64,000 nt of DNA from Roseimaritima ulvae (lineage in GTDB: Bacteria > Planctomycetota > Planctomycetia > Pirellulales > Pirellulaceae), in assembly GCF_008065135.1 (NCBI RefSeq), contig NZ_CP042914.1:2232001-2296000 (forward strand), in the 5' to 3' direction. The notes under the pieces were generated by a model. That model did no database searches. It was not told the origin of the DNA and worked only from the letters and a program-made list of their open reading frames with translations. Positions 9,589-18,278 of the stretch are shown here, piece by piece. The position numbers and the translations under genes are program-made. Position 1 is the first letter of the stretch, and each line of letters opens with the position of its first letter.

Positions 9589-11037
9589 ATGTCTGATTTC
9601 TTGTCCCACTTAGCCTCCTCTCCGAACACGCGTCGTGAATTCCTCCGCCGCAGTGGCATCGGCCTGGGTTCGCTCGGCTTGGCCGGCGTGATGGCCGACG
9701 ACACGGCGACTCGGCTGATGGCCGCCCCCGGCACCAACCCGATGGCGCCCAAGCCGCCGCAGTTTGCCCCCAAGGCCAAGGCGGTGATTCACTTGTTCCT
9801 CAACGGTGGCCCCTCGCAAGTGGACACCTTCGATCCCAAGCCGGCTTTGGATAAGTATCACGGCAAATCGATCCCGTTGAACTTAAGAACCGAACGCGAA
9901 ACAGGTGCCGCCTACCGGTCGCCGTTTAAGTTCAAAAAGTATGGGCAAAGCGGTATCGAAGTCAGCGAACTGTTTTCGCATGTGGGCGAGATGATCGACG
10001 ATGTGTGTGTGGTGCGGTCCATGCACGCCGACGTTCCCAATCATGAACCCTCGCTGATGTTGATGAATTGTGGGAATGCTCAATTTGTCCGGCCCGCGGT
10101 CGGTTCCTGGGTGACCTACGGGCTGGGCAGCGAAAACCAAAATCTGCCGGGTTTCATTTCCATGTGCCCCAGTGGCTATCCGATCAAAGGCGCCGAAAAC
10201 TGGCAAGCGGCGTTCCTGCCTGGTGCTTATCAAGGCACCTATATCGACAGCAAACACAAAGACATCGAAAAGCTGATTGCCAACATCCGCAACGCTGCCG
10301 GCCTGAGCCGCGATGATCAGCGGCGTCAGCTGGATCTGCTGCAGAAGCTGAATCAGCGTCACGAACAAGCTCGCCAGCAGGACGCCGATCTGGAAGCTCG
10401 GGTGCAAAGCTTTGAACTAGCGTATCGCATGCAAATGGAAGCCACCGATGCGTTTGACATCAGTCGCGAACCGGCGTCGGTGCGCGAGATGTACGGCGAT
10501 TCGGTGCAGGCTCGACAGATTTTGATTGCCCGGCGATTGGTCGAACGCGGCGTCCGCTACATTCAACTATGGCATGGTGCGGGACAACCTTGGGACAGCC
10601 ATGATAAGATCGAAAATAACCATCGTCGGCTGGCAGGAGAATGTTCACAGGCGATCGGGGCGCTGCTGAAAGATCTCAAGCAACGTTCGCTGCTGGACGA
10701 GACGCTGGTGATTTGGGGCGGCGAGTTCGGGCGGACGCCGACGGTGGAGCTGCCCAAACCGGGCGCCAACGCGGGCACCAATTCGGGTCGCGACCACAAC
10801 CATTACGGATTCACGATGTGGCTGGCCGGCGGCGGAGTCAAGGGCGGCCACGTGCACGGAGCGACCGACGAGTTCGGTTTTCAAGCCGTCGAGGATCGCG
10901 TCCACGTACACGATCTCCACGCCACGATCCTGCATCTATTAGGCTTCGACCACGAACGCCTAACCTACCGCTACGCCGGCCGCGATTTCCGGCTCACCGA
11001 CGTCCACGGCCGCGTCGTCCACGACCTGCTCGCCTAA
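9589..11037 (+). CDS. DUF1501 protein (Tat-exported, sulfatase-like fold)
   Basis: 482 residues from the ATG at 9589; an in-frame TTG at 9559 would overlap the previous gene. It opens with a twin-arginine signal (NTRREFLRRSGIGLGSLGLAG). The body has DUF1501 landmarks: VIHLFLNGGPSQVDTFDPKP, the ETLVIWGGEFGRTP motif, GRDHNHYGFTMWLAGGGVKGG, and a C-terminal HDLHATILHLLGFDH. DUF1501 belongs to the alkaline-phosphatase-like superfamily by fold. It is the usual partner of the PSD1 cytochrome immediately upstream. The Tat signal implies folding in the cytoplasm, perhaps with a metal, before export. Substrate unknown. Confidence 0.92.
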   Translation: MSDFLSHLASSPNTRREFLRRSGIGLGSLGLAGVMADDTATRLMAAPGTNPMAPKPPQFAPKAKAVIHLFLNGGPSQVDTFDPKPALDKYHGKSIPLNLRTERETGAAYRSPFKFKKYGQSGIEVSELFSHVGEMIDDVCVVRSMHADVPNHEPSLMLMNCGNAQFVRPAVGSWVTYGLGSENQNLPGFISMCPSGYPIKGAENWQAAFLPGAYQGTYIDSKHKDIEKLIANIRNAAGLSRDDQRRQLDLLQKLNQRHEQARQQDADLEARVQSFELAYRMQMEATDAFDISREPASVREMYGDSVQARQILIARRLVERGVRYIQLWHGAGQPWDSHDKIENNHRRLAGECSQAIGALLKDLKQRSLLDETLVIWGGEFGRTPTVELPKPGANAGTNSGRDHNHYGFTMWLAGGGVKGGHVHGATDEFGFQAVEDRVHVHDLHATILHLLGFDHERLTYRYAGRDFRLTDVHGRVVHDLLA

Positions 11038-11060
11038 CCCAACACGATGCAGGATCCCTC

Positions 11061-11084
11061 GTAGCCGAACTCGCCAGAGTTTGC
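11061..11084 (+). repeat. GTAG hairpin repeat, AACTC/GAGTT variant
   Basis: GTAGCCG head followed by stem AACTC, loop GCCA, stem GAGTT and TTGC. It lies just downstream of the DUF1501 gene and runs straight into an 18-base tandem duplication. Confidence 0.8.
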
Positions 11085-11113
11085 AAAAGGGGGCAAGTTT
11101 GCAAAAGGCGGCA
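11078..11113 (+). repeat. 18-base tandem duplication
   Basis: AGTTTGCAAAAGGGGGCA is followed directly by AGTTTGCAAAAGGCGGCA, with one mismatch. The duplication starts inside the tail of the GTAG hairpin repeat. Confidence 0.8.
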
Positions 11114-11251
11114 GGCCTCTTTTTGCGATATAGCCGGCTCCCATATTGGCGGCGGACGAAAAAGAGACGGGTTTTGTTTAGACGTTCAGCCCGCTATCGC
11201 TGCAGATGACCTCCGTCCCATTTTCTTTTCTGCGAGTGGTTCGCGGTGATC

Positions 11252-11324
11252 GACCGGAAGATTGGACGACCGGAAAATTAGTTGCAGTCGTATTCTAATC
11301 TTCCGGTCGTCCCATTTTCCGGTC
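11252..11324. repeat. Long imperfect inverted repeat (30-base arms)
   Basis: Arms 11252-11281 and 11295-11324 are inverted copies with about three mismatches around a 13-base loop. Each arm holds two ACCGGAA(G/A)ATT-type submotifs. It could form a strong hairpin; no T-run follows, so it is not a typical intrinsic terminator. Confidence 0.75.
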
Positions 11325-11617
11325 GCCAGATTTCGGAGCAGTGGATCATGATGAGCATTCGTGCTCGATGTTGCTGGTTTTGTTCGCACCTGCCAGACGC
11401 ATACTGAAATTAGCAGGGGAGCGTGGGCTACGCCATCGATTTGCCGACGGTCTCTGTGCCCGATATGATTTGAGCTGGGGCAACCTTGGTGGTTGTCGTC
11501 ACCTCGCTGCTAGGCCGCGAACCATCGGATACAGGCGAGCAGGCGCGATGGTTGGTGAGTGACGGCAATAAACTTCGCGCGTGCCACCTAATCGTGATCG
11601 TTCGCGCAGGTAGTCGC

Positions 11618-12244
11618 ATGGAAACAGCACTTGATACGCATGTCGACGAGTTGAAAGAGCGGTTCCCCGAGGAACTTGTGGACCGCAGTTGGAGAAACTA
11701 CGTCCTCGCTGTCGGAATACCATGTGGGATGTTTTGTTGTTTCCCAATCGCACTTGCCGCTTTCGATTCGTCAATAGACGTTCACGGTCCGGCGCGATGG
11801 TTCGCGGCGGCTTTTCTGAGCGTGTTATTCCTGTGCTTTGGATCGCTGATCCTTTTTTCGTCAGCCTCAATTCTGCATCGACGGTTGAAAGCAAATCTTC
11901 CTACGGTGCGTTTGCGGGTAACAGAACTGACGCTCGAATGCGGCAACGTGTCTGTAACTGCAGATATTCGCCAGTGCCGCGTGAGGCGTGGTCGTGCATG
12001 CAGCATGCGAATAGCCGCTGTTCCGATGGGTATCAAGATGTATTGCTGGTTTCCGGTGATCTTGATCCACATGCCTCCCTTTGAACGGGCAATTGCCGGC
12101 GTGTACTACTCTCATAACGTTGTTCCGGTTGGATATGACAAACAATCACTCAAACGCTGGGAACAAGCGTTGTTGCCGCTAGTGGGCGAACCAAGCAATC
12201 GGGATAGCGCCCGCCCTGCGGTCGCCCCCTCCCATGACACCTAG
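11618..12244 (+). CDS. Hypothetical two-helix membrane protein
   Basis: 208 residues from the ATG at 11618 (METALDTHVDELKERF). The same frame is open to 11486, but the upstream part is Arg/Val-rich and unlike a coding start. Two hydrophobic stretches (about residues 28-50 and 60-85) are followed by a soluble domain with several cysteines and a conserved-looking beta-rich segment (LPTVRLRVTELTLECGNVSV). I recognise no family. It is isolated, and 19-base direct repeats at 11208 and 12260 bracket it. Codon choice looks less GC3-biased than in the neighbours, so it may be acquired or degenerate. Confidence 0.5.
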   Translation: METALDTHVDELKERFPEELVDRSWRNYVLAVGIPCGMFCCFPIALAAFDSSIDVHGPARWFAAAFLSVLFLCFGSLILFSSASILHRRLKANLPTVRLRVTELTLECGNVSVTADIRQCRVRRGRACSMRIAAVPMGIKMYCWFPVILIHMPPFERAIAGVYYSHNVVPVGYDKQSLKRWEQALLPLVGEPSNRDSARPAVAPSHDT

Positions 12245-12326
12245 CATGCAGGTGCAAAAGACCTCCGGCCCATTTTCTCCGTCGATCGGAGGCGAGTACG
12301 TACCCCCATGTGCATGCATGTCGCGA

Positions 12327-13205
12327 TTACGGTGAATAACGTGAGCGGTAGTCGAGCGGCTTTAGGCCCGTGGCTCGCTTGAACGTGCGATAGAACGTCG
12401 ACAGCTCTTCGAAGCCTGATTGAAAGGCGATCGAGGTGACTTTGGCTTCCGAATCTCGCAGCAATTGCTTGGCATGTTCGATGCGGCGGCGATTTAGATA
12501 GACCAACCATGTGGTGCCGGTTTTTTCGCGAAAGTCATTGGTGAATTTTCGTCGCGACATGCTACAGGCTTGAGCGGCGTCGTCCACGCATAGCGGCTCG
12601 AAGAAATTCGAGTCCAGCCAAGTCAAGTATTCGTCGATCGCATCCCGCCGCAACGTTGGTTCGGTAGCTTGCGGGCTGGCCGCGGACGAGTCGGCGGAGG
12701 CACCCGCGGCCAGGGCCAGCTGAGCAAAAATCTCCATCGCTCCGGCAAGCGATGACAGCGTGGTCGCCGGACTCTTTTGCGACACCAGGTACAGCAGCCT
12801 GCGGAGGCGGCCTTCGATATTCAATAACGATACCCGTTGCTGTGATAGTTTGCCGACCGGCAACATGGCGTCCAGCTCCGCGCAGGGAGCCAGCTTTTGA
12901 GGGTCCAAGGCCAGCCCGTACAGCGAGATCGGGTGACGGGGATCGTCCACCACGCGATGCGGCATTCCGGCCGGGACCAACACGCAATCGCCCGAAACGC
13001 AATGCGATGCATCGGGCACGCCGGGAGGCCAATCCGCGGCGATTTGGCCGCGGCCTTCACGGAGATACAGCAGTTTCGGAAAGCGGTGTTCGGTGACGTG
13101 CATAAAAAACGCTTCGTCATGCCGGCTTTCAAACACCCACAACCCCGAAGCGGACATGCTCTCGGGCACCGGAGCGCTGCGTCGATCGGTGTCGTGCGAT
13201 GCCAT
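12327..13205 (-). CDS. AraC-family transcriptional regulator
   Basis: 292 residues. The N-terminal half is a cupin-like sensor (RFPKLLYLREGRGQ, DCVLVPAGMPHRVVDDP). The C-terminal AraC/XylS domain has two helix-turn-helices (LCVDDAAQACSMSRRKFTNDFREKTG and KVTSIAFQSGFEELSTFYRTFKRATG). The family binds DNA as a sugar- or metabolite-responsive activator or repressor. It is divergent from the DapA-like/Gfo/isomerase genes at 13648-16638, which makes them the likely targets. An inverted repeat at 13538-13564 in the shared region is a candidate operator. Confidence 0.92.
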   Translation of the reverse strand: MASHDTDRRSAPVPESMSASGLWVFESRHDEAFFMHVTEHRFPKLLYLREGRGQIAADWPPGVPDASHCVSGDCVLVPAGMPHRVVDDPRHPISLYGLALDPQKLAPCAELDAMLPVGKLSQQRVSLLNIEGRLRRLLYLVSQKSPATTLSSLAGAMEIFAQLALAAGASADSSAASPQATEPTLRRDAIDEYLTWLDSNFFEPLCVDDAAQACSMSRRKFTNDFREKTGTTWLVYLNRRRIEHAKQLLRDSEAKVTSIAFQSGFEELSTFYRTFKRATGLKPLDYRSRYSP

Positions 13206-13233
13206 GAGTGTCGGATTCCCGTAGCCAATTTTC

Positions 13234-13258
13234 GTAGCCGAACTCGCCAGAGTTTGGA
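13234..13258 (+). repeat. GTAG hairpin repeat, AACTC/GAGTT variant
   Basis: GTAGCCG, stem AACTC, loop GCCA, stem GAGTT, then TTGGA. A truncated GTAGCC fragment at 13221 precedes it. Confidence 0.8.
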
Positions 13259-13468
13259 GATTTTGTTCCGGACTTTTTTAGCGAGCGAGGGGATTGCCTG
13301 ATAGTGTCCTGTCGTCGCTCCAACCGGGGCGAGCAGGCTGTCGATTTAATGGTTGCGTCGGCGTGTATGGTGCGTGCAATGAACTTTGGCAGCCGTGAAC
13401 GTATTCGCCGGCGCCTTCGGCTACGGGTTAAACGACTCAATGGACAGCCTGCAAACGCAGCCACCAAG

Positions 13469-13493
13469 TCCAAAGTCTGGCGACTTCGGCTAC
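13469..13493 (-). repeat. GTAG hairpin repeat, AAGTC/GACTT variant
   Basis: On the minus strand it reads GTAGCCG, AAGTC, GCCA, GACTT, TTGGA. It is inverted relative to the copy at 13234. Confidence 0.8.
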
Positions 13494-13537
13494 GTGCCGC
13501 GGGTTAGTCCTAGGGCCGATCCTCGCACAAATTGCCC

Positions 13538-13564
13538 GATTTGCAAGTCGGTTTTGCGCAAATC
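13538..13564. promoter_or_regulatory. Candidate operator for the AraC regulator
   Basis: GATTTGC at 13538-13544 and GCAAATC at 13558-13564 form a 7-base inverted repeat with a 13-base spacer. It lies 83 bases before the DapA-like start. Assignment to the adjacent AraC regulator is inferred from position only. Confidence 0.35.
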
Positions 13565-13647
13565 ACCAAGCCAGCGATTCGGACCGCTGCAAAAATACTC
13601 GGACCACTACACGAACCCTCCAACTCCTTTCTCCCAAGAGCTTTCCC

Positions 13648-14607
13648 ATGCCCCTCGCAACCACTCGCTCTGTCGACGACGTGCCCGCTATCCGCCGGCA
13701 CCGGACCATCACCGGAATGTCCGCCATCCTGCTGCCGCTGCTGACAGAAACGGAAATCGACTGGGAAGGTTTTCGCGGACATGTTCGCCGCACGGCCGAG
13801 GCTGGCTTGATTCCCGCGGTCAACATGGACACAGGCTACGCCAACTTGATCAGCGATGCCCAGCGGGAGCAGGTGCTGCGAGAAACGCAACAGATAATGG
13901 ACGGCGGAGCGTTTGTCGCCGGCGTGTTTGTCCAAGATTCCCCCGGAGCGTCGTTCGACTTCGACGCCTACCGCAGCGGACTGGACCAGATCCTGCAGTA
14001 CGGCGGCACCCCGATCATCTTCCAATCGTATGGGCTGACCGACCAAGCCGACGCGGACATCGTCGCCGCTTACCAAAAGATCGGTCAACATGCCGGCGAC
14101 TTCTTGGCTTTTGAACTGGGGCAGATGTTCGCGCCGTTTGGAAAAATTTACAGCCTGGACGTGTACGCGGGATTGATGGGTATCGAAACCTGCCGCGGGG
14201 CCAAACATTCATCGCTGAGCCGTGAACTGGAATGGCAACGCATTCAACTTCGCGACGAAAAACGCCCGGACTTCCGCGTCTTGACGGGCAACGATCTGGC
14301 GATCGACATGGTGATGTACGGCAGTGACTACCTGTTGGGGCTGAGCACCTTTGCCCCCGAAGCGTTTGCGCGCCGCGACGCTATGTGGGCCTCGGGCGAT
14401 GCCGGTTTTTATGAGCTGAACGACTTGCTGCAGTACCTGGGCTTTCTGGCCTTCCGCGATCCCGTGCCGGCTTACAAACACAACGCCGCCCAATTCCTCC
14501 ATGCCCGCGGCTGGATCCAAACGACATTGACCTATCCGGGCAGCCCCACGCGGCCGGATTCGGACGTCGCCATTCTGCAAAACATTCTCGACCGCCTCGA
14601 AGCCTAG
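13648..14607 (+). CDS. Dihydrodipicolinate synthase-family (DapA-like) lyase/aldolase
   Basis: 319 residues with a TIM-barrel DapA-like pattern: [18 protein letters not shown] at the N-terminus and [13 protein letters not shown], in which Lys186 matches the Schiff-base lysine of the superfamily. Members condense or cleave pyruvate-type adducts of sugars, for example KDG aldolase or N-acetylneuraminate lyase. The neighbouring oxidoreductase and isomerase suggest a step in catabolism of an oxidised sugar rather than lysine synthesis. The segment around residues 130-180 diverges from true DapA. It is the first gene of a three-gene operon facing away from the AraC regulator. Confidence 0.85.
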   Translation: MPLATTRSVDDVPAIRRHRTITGMSAILLPLLTETEIDWEGFRGHVRRTAEAGLIPAVNMDTGYANLISDAQREQVLRETQQIMDGGAFVAGVFVQDSPGASFDFDAYRSGLDQILQYGGTPIIFQSYGLTDQADADIVAAYQKIGQHAGDFLAFELGQMFAPFGKIYSLDVYAGLMGIETCRGAKHSSLSRELEWQRIQLRDEKRPDFRVLTGNDLAIDMVMYGSDYLLGLSTFAPEAFARRDAMWASGDAGFYELNDLLQYLGFLAFRDPVPAYKHNAAQFLHARGWIQTTLTYPGSPTRPDSDVAILQNILDRLEA

Positions 14608-14614
14608 GACCGCC

Positions 14615-15787
14615 ATGAAAACGCTGACCATTGCCATGCACGGGGTAACCGGACGCATGGGCACCAACCAACATTTTATTCGTTCGATCCTGGCGATCAT
14701 GCGTCAGGGCGGCGTCACAATGGCCGACGGACAAACGATTCAGATCAAACCGATCCTGCTGGGACGCAGCGAAGCGAAACTGCGGCACTTGGCGGAAACC
14801 GTGGCAACGCAGGAAATCGGTGCCGCCGTGGCCTGGTCGACCGACGTGGACGCCGTGCTGTCCGACCCCGGGGTAGACATCGTGTTTGACGCGTCGAGCA
14901 CCCAACTGCGGGCCTCGATCATTCGCCGAGCGATCGAACACGGCAAAGCGATTTACTGCGAAAAACCGATCGCGGTGGATGTGGCCGAAGCCTTGCGACT
15001 GGCCGACGAATGTGAATCGGCGGGCGTCAAAAACGGAGTTGTCCAAGACAAGCTATGGTTGCCCGGCGTGCGCAAACTGCGAATGCTCCGTGATCAAGGT
15101 TTCTTTGGCGATATCCTCAGCGTACGCGGCGAATTTGGCTATTGGGTGTTTTCCGGAGACGAACCCAATCAGGCCACTCAGCGACCCTCGTGGAACTACC
15201 GACGCGAGGACGGCGGCGGGATGATGATCGATATGTTTTGCCATTGGCAGTACCTGATTGGAGACCTGTTTGGCCCCGTCGATCGAGTGCTGGCCCATGC
15301 CACCATCGACGTGCCGCAACGCATTGACGAAGCCGGCAAACCGTATGCCTGCACGGCCGACGATTCGGCTTACGCGATGTTTGTGCTGGAGAACGGACTG
15401 ACCTGCCAATTCAACAGTTCCTGGGCCACGCGAGTCCGCCGCGACGATCTGTTGACCGTGCAGGTCGACGGCACCAAAGGTTCGGCGGTGGCCGGTTTAC
15501 GTGATTGCTGGACGCAAAGCCTGGCCGCAACGCCGCGGCCGATCTGGAACCCGGATATCCCCCAACCGATTAACTTCTACGATGGCTGGCAAGCTCTGCC
15601 CGATGCCACGCAATACGACAACGCTTTCAAAATCCAGTGGGAGCTGTTTCTGAAACATGTTGCCGACGGCGGGGACTTTCCCTGGTCGCTGCGCAGCGGA
15701 GCGGCCGGCGTGGCGTTGGCCTGTGCCGGGGAACAATCCTCGCGCGAGCAGCGTTGGGTGTCCGTCGGCGAGCTGGGAGCCCAGTGA
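14615..15787 (+). CDS. Gfo/Idh/MocA-family oxidoreductase
   Basis: 390 residues. The N-terminal Rossmann domain starts with GVTGRMG, and the family hallmark CEKPIA lies near residue 112. The C-terminal half is the alpha/beta substrate domain ([36 protein letters not shown]). It should be an NAD(P)-dependent sugar or sugar-acid dehydrogenase acting in the cytoplasm. It starts 7 bases after the DapA-like gene, and its TGA overlaps the ATG of the isomerase gene, so translation is coupled. The exact sugar cannot be told from sequence. Confidence 0.9.
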   Translation: MKTLTIAMHGVTGRMGTNQHFIRSILAIMRQGGVTMADGQTIQIKPILLGRSEAKLRHLAETVATQEIGAAVAWSTDVDAVLSDPGVDIVFDASSTQLRASIIRRAIEHGKAIYCEKPIAVDVAEALRLADECESAGVKNGVVQDKLWLPGVRKLRMLRDQGFFGDILSVRGEFGYWVFSGDEPNQATQRPSWNYRREDGGGMMIDMFCHWQYLIGDLFGPVDRVLAHATIDVPQRIDEAGKPYACTADDSAYAMFVLENGLTCQFNSSWATRVRRDDLLTVQVDGTKGSAVAGLRDCWTQSLAATPRPIWNPDIPQPINFYDGWQALPDATQYDNAFKIQWELFLKHVADGGDFPWSLRSGAAGVALACAGEQSSREQRWVSVGELGAQ

Positions 15788-16638
15788 TGCCATTGCACGC
15801 CAAATCCGCCGATGGCGAGCGGCTAGCGGTGCATACGATGACGACCAAACCGCTGTCGTTGGCCGAAGCGGCCGAGGCGTATGCGAGCCGCGGGATTGGC
15901 GGTATCAGCGTGTGGGTGGAAACTTTGGCGGGGCTGACAAACTCGGCCGCCAAACAGATCATCGATGACGCCGGATTAAAAGTCCCGGCACTGGTCCGTG
16001 GCGGATTTTTCTGTGCCGCCAACGAACACGACCGCCAAGAACGCGTTGACCACAATCGTCGCTTGATCGAGACGGCCGCGGCGCTTGAGGCGGAAATGCT
16101 GGTGTTGGTCGTGGGCGCCCTGCCCGGACAACCGCTAGACGTGCAACGCGGCTGGGTGCGTGACGGTATCGAAGGCCTGCTGGCCGAAGCCCAATCCAGC
16201 GGAGTCAAACTGGCGATCGAACCATTGCATCCGATGTACGCGGCCGACAAAAGCTGCATCAATCGGATTACGGAAGCTCGCCAAATTTGCGAAGCCATCG
16301 ATGATGCTCAGGTGGGCGTGGCCGTCGATGTGTACCACGTCTGGTGGGACCCGGAATTAAGCGACGAAATTAGACGGCTGGGTGAGACGAACCGGATCTT
16401 TGGGTTCCACCTGTGCGACTGGCGAGTGCCCACGCGGGATCTGTTGACCGACCGCGCGTTGATGGGCGACGGCTGCATCGACATCGCCGGCATCCGCGGT
16501 GAAGTCGAAGCGGCGGGGTTCGAGGGCTGGAATGAAGTCGAAATTTTTTCTGAAGAGCATTGGGCCAGCGACCAAGGTGAATATCTGGACAAGATCGTCG
16601 AGCGGTACCGGACGGCGACATCAGCCGCAGGGCACTAG
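15787..16638 (+). CDS. Sugar phosphate isomerase/epimerase-like TIM barrel
   Basis: 283 residues from the ATG at 15787, which overlaps the preceding stop (TGATG). Longer in-frame starts read back into the upstream gene. The AP-endonuclease-2/xylose-isomerase-like pattern is seen in [10 protein letters not shown] (metal-binding Glu), [16 protein letters not shown] (Asp, His), FGFHLCDW (His) and [10 protein letters not shown] (terminal Glu). These match the divalent-metal ligands of the superfamily. It probably isomerises or epimerises a keto-sugar intermediate in the same pathway as the two upstream enzymes. Confidence 0.88.
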   Translation: MPLHAKSADGERLAVHTMTTKPLSLAEAAEAYASRGIGGISVWVETLAGLTNSAAKQIIDDAGLKVPALVRGGFFCAANEHDRQERVDHNRRLIETAAALEAEMLVLVVGALPGQPLDVQRGWVRDGIEGLLAEAQSSGVKLAIEPLHPMYAADKSCINRITEARQICEAIDDAQVGVAVDVYHVWWDPELSDEIRRLGETNRIFGFHLCDWRVPTRDLLTDRALMGDGCIDIAGIRGEVEAAGFEGWNEVEIFSEEHWASDQGEYLDKIVERYRTATSAAGH

Positions 16639-16731
16639 CCCAATGCCAGCCACTCTGGGACCACACGGCTGGCGGGTGCTTATGTTCTGACGGTTGCAGG
16701 CTCTGCGGAGACTACTGACCTAACAGCATTG

Positions 16732-16779
16732 CACCCTCCCCTCGATGACGCTCGACCCTCCCAGGGGGAGGGTGAAGTG
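16732..16779 (+). repeat. CTCTCCC-type dispersed palindromic repeat
   Basis: About 48 bases. It has a pyrimidine-rich left half, GACGCTCGAC in the centre, and a right half with stem CCCTCCC / GGGAGGG followed by TGAAGTG. Related copies lie at 39435-39480 (inverted), 32450-32489 (diverged) and 5373-5397 (right half only). Confidence 0.7.
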
Positions 16780-16807
16780 TGGCCGTATGACAATTCAATG
16801 CTATTAA

Positions 16808-16829
16808 GTCAGCAGGCTCCTGCGGCTAC
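16808..16829 (-). repeat. GTAG-headed hairpin, CAGG-AG-CCTG variant
   Basis: On the minus strand GTAGCCG is followed by CAGGAGCCTG. It has the same head as the GCCA-loop family but a different stem and loop. It lies in the 194-base gap between convergent genes at 16638 and 16833. Confidence 0.55.
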
Positions 16830-16832
16830 GGG

Positions 16833-18272
16833 TTAAACGAGTATAGCTTCAACCGCTTGGCCTTTGGCGTCTTTGGTGACGTAGAACGGGCGGCCTTCGA
16901 TTTCAAATCCCGTTTGTGGACTGATGCCCATGGCGGTCATGATCGTGGCGTGCAGGTCTTCGATACTGACCGGGTCTTCGATCGCCATCAACGGTCGTTC
17001 CGGGGCTGTGGCTCCGTACACAAATCCCTGCTTGGTGCCGCCGCCAAACATCACCACGCTGGTTCCGCCAGTAAAGTGCCGGTGCAATCCGTAGTGCACC
17101 ATTTCGCTCACGCGGTCGACCCGCACGGTGGCTTGGTCGTTGGCCGTCGAGCCCGGTTGACCTTCCATCAGCGCGTCGCGACTGAACTCCGATGCCACAA
17201 TCACCAACGTGCGGTCCAACAGATCTCGCTCTTCCAGGTCTTTGACCAGTTGAGCGATGGGGCGATCGATTTCAGCGTGCATGCGTGCGACGGTAGCGTG
17301 TCCGTCTTTGTGCGTATCCCAGTGCAGGAAGGGCACGTATTCGGTGGTGACTTCGACGAACCGAGCTCCGGATTCGACCAGGCGTCTGGCCAACAAGCAA
17401 CCGCGGCCAAACCGGCCAGTGTCGTACTGCGCCAGCTTGTCAGGGTCTTCGCTGTGGATATCAAAGGCTTTGCGTTCCGGTGCACTGAGCAACCGGTACG
17501 CCCCATCCATGGCCTGCAACATCGATTCCTGTTGGTAGTCGCTCAGGAAATCACGTTGCGGGCTGTTGTCGACCAGACGGCGGAACAGGCGATCGCGGTT
17601 GGCAAATCGCTGGGCATCCATCCCGGACGGCGGACGCACCGATGCAGCCGCTTGTTCCGGGTAGGGCAGGTTCATCGGTCCGTATTTCGAACCGAAGAAA
17701 CCCGCCGTCGTAAACGCCTTCAGCTCTTCGCTTTCCCCCACGCCCTCCAAGCGTTGGCCGATGTTGATAAACGCCGGCATGACCGGATTTCGCGGCCCCA
17801 GCACCTTGGCCATCCAGGCGCCGATGTGCGGACAGGCCACCGTTTGCGGCGGCACGTAACCGGTGTGCCAATGGTACTGATGGCGGGAATGCAGGATGCT
17901 GCCCAAGTCGGGCTGCACGGCCGAACGGATCAACGTGGCACGGTCCATGACCTGAGCGATGTTTTCCAAGCCCTGGCAGATCTGCAGCCCATCGACCGAC
18001 GTGGGAATCGCCGGAAAGGTGCTGAGCATGCGAGAAACTTCCAGTCCCTTTTCGAACGGTTCGTAACGTTTGGGATCAAATGTTTCCGGCGCCGCCATAC
18101 CGCCGGCCAGCCACAGCAGGATGCAGGCGTCGGCCCGAGGCTGGGGTTGTTCCTGAGGTAAATGGCCCGCATCGGCACGCAGCGCACGCGGCCTGCCCGT
18201 GGCATAGGTTGCCAGCGCGGCGGTGGTTAATTGTTTGACAAAGTCGCGACGAATCAGTCGTTCAGACATCAC
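16833..18272 (-). CDS. DUF1501 protein (Tat-exported)
   Basis: 479 residues. Tat signal SERLIRRDFVKQLTTAALA lies at the N-terminus. DUF1501 landmarks: ACILLWLAGGMAAPETFDPKRY, TLVIVASEFSRDAL, VMFGGGTKQGFVYGAT and EDLHATIMTAMGISPQTGFEIEGRPF. It differs from the copy at 9589 in having HYGLHRHFTGG instead of GRDHNHYGFTMWL. It follows its PSD1-type partner by 6 bases on the same strand, so the two form an operon. Presumed extracytoplasmic, alkaline-phosphatase-like fold, substrate unknown. Confidence 0.9.
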   Translation of the reverse strand: MMSERLIRRDFVKQLTTAALATYATGRPRALRADAGHLPQEQPQPRADACILLWLAGGMAAPETFDPKRYEPFEKGLEVSRMLSTFPAIPTSVDGLQICQGLENIAQVMDRATLIRSAVQPDLGSILHSRHQYHWHTGYVPPQTVACPHIGAWMAKVLGPRNPVMPAFINIGQRLEGVGESEELKAFTTAGFFGSKYGPMNLPYPEQAAASVRPPSGMDAQRFANRDRLFRRLVDNSPQRDFLSDYQQESMLQAMDGAYRLLSAPERKAFDIHSEDPDKLAQYDTGRFGRGCLLARRLVESGARFVEVTTEYVPFLHWDTHKDGHATVARMHAEIDRPIAQLVKDLEERDLLDRTLVIVASEFSRDALMEGQPGSTANDQATVRVDRVSEMVHYGLHRHFTGGTSVVMFGGGTKQGFVYGATAPERPLMAIEDPVSIEDLHATIMTAMGISPQTGFEIEGRPFYVTKDAKGQAVEAILV

Positions 18273-18278
18273 AAATCC

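Larger units (their letters stand above)
11038..11617. other. 580-base repeat-rich intergenic region
   Basis: No convincing gene. It holds a GTAG hairpin (11061-11084), an 18-base tandem duplication (11078-11095 and 11096-11113, one mismatch), a 19-base motif at 11208-11226 repeated at 12260-12278, and a 30-base inverted repeat (11252-11324). Reading frames across it lack homology or composition support. Confidence 0.6.
13206..13647. other. 442-base divergent regulatory region
   Basis: It lies between the AraC regulator and the DapA-like gene. It contains two GTAG hairpin copies in opposite orientation (13234-13258 and 13469-13493) and a further GTAG-containing palindromic stretch around 13400-13424. 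The inverted repeat at 13538-13564 lies nearest the downstream start. No small gene could be supported. Confidence 0.55.

Noticed and set aside
11078-11113. CRISPR-like direct repeats
   Set aside because: Only two adjacent 18-base copies without spacers; a simple tandem duplication.
11190-12290. Integron cassette with attC sites
   Set aside because: The 19-base flanking repeats do not show attC arms (RYYYAAC / GTTRRRY) or an adjacent integrase.
13386-14114. 242-codon frame overlapping the start of the DapA-like gene
   Set aside because: Arg/Pro/His-rich, overlaps a good gene in another frame and runs through repeats.
16857-18161. 434-codon plus-strand frame opposite the DUF1501 gene
   Set aside because: His/Arg/Gln-rich shadow of a well-supported minus-strand gene.
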